Below the pieces are notes generated by a model. The model made no database searches. It saw nothing but the letters and a program-made list of their open reading frames with translations, and had not been told where the DNA came from. A DNA stretch of 64,000 nt, from NCBI GenBank assembly GCA_039621445.1, contig CP154955.1, forward strand, positions 52,481,384 to 52,545,383. Reading direction: 5' to 3'. This document shows positions 61,271 to 64,000 of the stretch, one piece after another. Every line of letters begins with the position of its first letter. Position 1 is the stretch's first letter. Made by a program: the position numbers and the translations under genes. This stretch comes from Euglena gracilis. Its lineage: Eukaryota; Euglenida; Euglenophyceae; Euglenales.

Positions 61271-61896
61271 TTCCCATCGGGTCACACAATCGTGCATGAA
61301 AAGGCTCAGGGATGGTGATCCCATCAGGGCGTTGCTCGAGCCAAAAGCACCCAGCCAATCCAGCAGCCCTTTTCCTGCCTGGACCCCACCCCATCGACGG
61401 GCTTTATTTTTATTTTCCAGCCGCTACCGTCCAACCGCCCTTTGGGTGGCTGGATGGTAACGTCTTTTTTGCTGTCGGGTGACAAAAATGGAAAAATGCG
61501 ACACCGACAAGAATGGGCAAAAATCAGTCGAAAAGAGGCTGGCAATTTTGGGGTCAAAAACGATTATTTTTTTTTTGCAAAATGGGCAGTTTTTTTTTTG
61601 GGGGGGGGGGCAGTTCAAAACATGGCAAGCCCAAAACCGCATTTTGCGGTATGGGGCCGGAAACCGTAGTTTCTCTCTCCCTCTGTGCCTTCCTCGTGGC
61701 CAAGCAAAATGATGCACCAGACTGGGCTGGCGCAGGCCACCGGTTAACCAGCACAGTCTAGTCCCTCCCTCCAGTTCTTAGCCTGGGGATGTTGAAGGCC
61801 CCCCAACACGCCCCGGGGACAACTTTTGGGGTTCCTGAATTTGCATTCCTAATTCTGCTGGGTCATGTGCCAAAGGACGCCAAAAAAAACCCACAC

Positions 61897-62029
61897 ATGC
61901 GGGAATGGAGGGGGGAGGCCCAAGACTGGGCGTTGTCGGAGGCTCCGCCGCCACAGCCGGTTCGCCGCCAGCACCGCCCCGCACGCCCCCATCGCCGCCG
62001 CCACCGCCAGCAATGGCGGCAGTCCCGTC
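61897..62029 (-). CDS. Minus-strand exon with a transmembrane helix (upstream of pirin)
   Basis: Acceptor ccccggccag (phase 2), donor ccg cat|gtgtgg (phase 0), 133 nt. Encodes TGLPPLLAVAAAMGACGAVL then AANRLWRRSLRQRP and a Pro-rich end. One hydrophobic helix followed by a basic cluster: a membrane anchor or an organelle-targeting segment. It could be the N-terminal part of the pirin gene or a separate gene. Confidence 0.5.
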
Positions 62030-62219
62030 CTGGCCGGGGGAAAGGCAAGGGGTTCCGTGTCGACTTCTGGAGGGTGTTCATGGCGTGAGCCTGGACAAAC
62101 CAGGCTGTTTTGTGGGGCACAACATCCCATGTGACATGGCAAAACATCGACAGAACAAATGTTGACGAGGGTGATTCACAATATAGATTCACGAGGGTGA
62201 TTCACAATGGAAGAATTTT

Positions 62220-62545
62220 TTGGTTCTGTCCAGTGGAATTGAATAATAAAGCGCAATTAATTGAATATATTTTTGATGATAATATTATAAAATATATATC
62301 AATGACAAAAAAAATATATTAATTACGGATCATATATACTACATATATATAGTATATATGTATGTAGTATAATTATTATTATCATTGCATAACTAATATT
62401 AATATCACAATAATAATTATATATTATATAATATTATATATATTAAATATATAATATATATTAAATATATTATATATATTTAATATATTATCATTATTAT
62501 ACATAATTCAAAAAATATGTATGGATATATAATTAATAATATATG
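62220..62545. repeat. AT-rich TATAATA tract
   Basis: About 325 bp of TATA/AATA imperfect repeats. 62560-64000 contains G/C runs and two protein-like ORF patches (63380-63480 plus; 63527-63730 either strand) that I could not assign. Confidence 0.9.
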
Positions 62546-64000
62546 GTAGGTGGACCTTTAGACACTATCCGGGGGGGGGGGGGTCGAAGTGGACACTTGA
62601 TTGGAATACGCGTAGGGTTAGGGTCAGGACTGGCCGGCCAAGGTTTGGCCAAACAAAATTTAGAGCCATAAAGAAAAAAATAGGTGGCAGCTGCGGTTTA
62701 ACCACTGAAGCTGTCAGATAAAAGAGAGTGAATTCGAAAGATTGGGCCGGGCCATGAATCACACAACATCGTTTTCTCTCCTGAAAAAAAAACGGGCCTG
62801 TGTCCTGACAACCATTTCACTGAAGGCTTCCTTCAACAAGCGAGAGAGGCCGCCAAGCCAAACTGACTGGAATCCCGGGCTTGCGACCTCCTCTCTTCAC
62901 ATTTAACAAAACTGTTGCTGAGTTTCGGGTTCTTCCTGAGGTTGCATCTCAGGGGTTCTCCCCTAGGGGGTCAATCAGTGGTTTGGTGCGTGTGAAGAAA
63001 GTGCCAGTCCAGCCCTGGTGCATTCCTTATCCTTCGTGTCAGCGAGGACCAGCAACCGGGCTTCTTTCCAACAACCCCAGGGGGAAGGGGGGGTGACTTG
63101 TGCCATGGGCTGGCCACAACAGGCAACCCCCCGGGGCGATTTTTCAGGGTTGGGTCGGTCGGACCCAATGGGCCTTCGGCCGTCCCTCCACCAGGGGCCC
63201 GGCCCCCCGCCTGCTCATACCCGCCCTCCAGGTTGCAATCCTTCATTGAAAATCAGGCTGCCAACAACCCGCAAAAAACCAGAAATCCATTTGAAAATGC
63301 ACGGCAGGGCCACAGAGAAATCTCAAATACACAACTGGAAAGCAGAAAAATATAACTGGGATTCAAGTTCAAAAAAAAGATATGAGCCACCCGCGCCACT
63401 CACCCATCCCCAGCGACACGGGGCAATACGGACGAGAGTACGGATCAGGGATTCACCTTGAGAGGTCCGAAATCCCTGTCTGGTCCGGCTGGGTTGGCTG
63501 AGGGTGTGGGGCCTACGGGGGTGGGGTCATCGGTTGCTTGGGGTGGATGCACGCCCGCAGGGATGGAAGGAGCAAACACCGAAGTGCAGCGCATCCTTCG
63601 CAAACCAACAAAGGCGGTTTGATCTGCTAACCGTTTTGCACCTCTTTGGACTCCACTCCACGCCCAAAGGCCCCAGGGTCAGCAGGAGAAACAGTACCAT
63701 TCTTGGCATTTTGAAACTGTGCATCGACACATTCGTCTAGGCATTTGAATTCGCACACAAGACTTGGTTTTTGACTTTAAAAATGTTGGATGCCTTATGG
63801 CACAAAGTGCAGCCCCACAGTTAAGCGTGGGATACTGTGGGGGGTATATGTGGGGGGGTGCGGGGGGGGGGGATCAGGTTGCACAGGTAAGGGATCTTGC
63901 TATTTTGGTTCTGGGGGTCTGCCCCCCCCCCGGACGAGACGAGACTGAAGGCCAAGTAAGTCAGAAATTGCATGTGTCTCCAAAAAATGCATGTGTTGGG

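Overview
The window looks like nuclear DNA of a gene-sparse, repeat-rich eukaryote. Short GC-rich exons of about 35-200 bp sit in kilobases of simple repeats, poly-C/poly-G palindromes and small inverted-repeat transposons. There is no bacterial gene organisation, and I could recognise no rRNA, tRNA, CRISPR or terminator. Two features point to Euglenozoa (a euglenid or diplonemid); this is an inference. First, two introns lack GT-AG ends and fit the nonconventional-intron pattern I know from euglenids (CAG at +4 to +6, CTG at -8 to -6, ends able to pair). Second, the short interstitial telomere-like tracts are TTAGGG. A dinoflagellate is the main alternative.

Layout. About 3.3-40.1 kb, plus strand: a mosaic gene (gene A) read as some 22 candidate exons. 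Upstream exons (3.3-23 kb) encode Pro/Ser/Thr/Ala-rich segments, nearly all bounded by phase-1 introns. An exon near 23.6 kb encodes one transmembrane helix. Exons from 26.8 to 40.1 kb encode a globular part with an EICADH motif like the nucleophile region of carbon-nitrogen hydrolases, ending at a stop at 40080-40082. About 41.2-42.8 kb, plus strand: two exons of an unrecognised gene (gene B). About 62.0-48.0 kb, minus strand: a clear pirin/YhhW-type cupin gene (gene C), with seven phase-compatible exons from 55.85 to 48.06 kb. Three exons farther upstream, one with a transmembrane helix, may be its 5' part or a separate gene. Genes B and C converge.

Between exons lie several families of nonautonomous elements with hAT-like ends (CAGGG/CAGTG/CAGAG ... 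CCTG) and 8-bp target duplications, a relic of a hAT transposase C-terminus (56.5 kb), a 2.6-kb inverted-repeat element full of GCGCAAATGCGC motifs (31.5-34.0 kb), and a TA-flanked palindromic element inside a minus-strand ORF (13.2 kb). Long (CA/GT)n, (ATGTA)n, (TTGTR)n, (TATG)n and (CAGA)n arrays are also present.

The most interesting result is a link between the two themes. One hAT-like element (8814-9156) lies inside an exon of gene A. Removing the element plus one 8-bp target copy restores the reading frame exactly. The same 3-nt/5-nt boundary rule, applied to a non-GT-AG intron in the pirin gene, restores the conserved HPHRDMEI metal-site motif. This suggests that nonconventional introns here are, or descend from, hAT-type miniature transposons.
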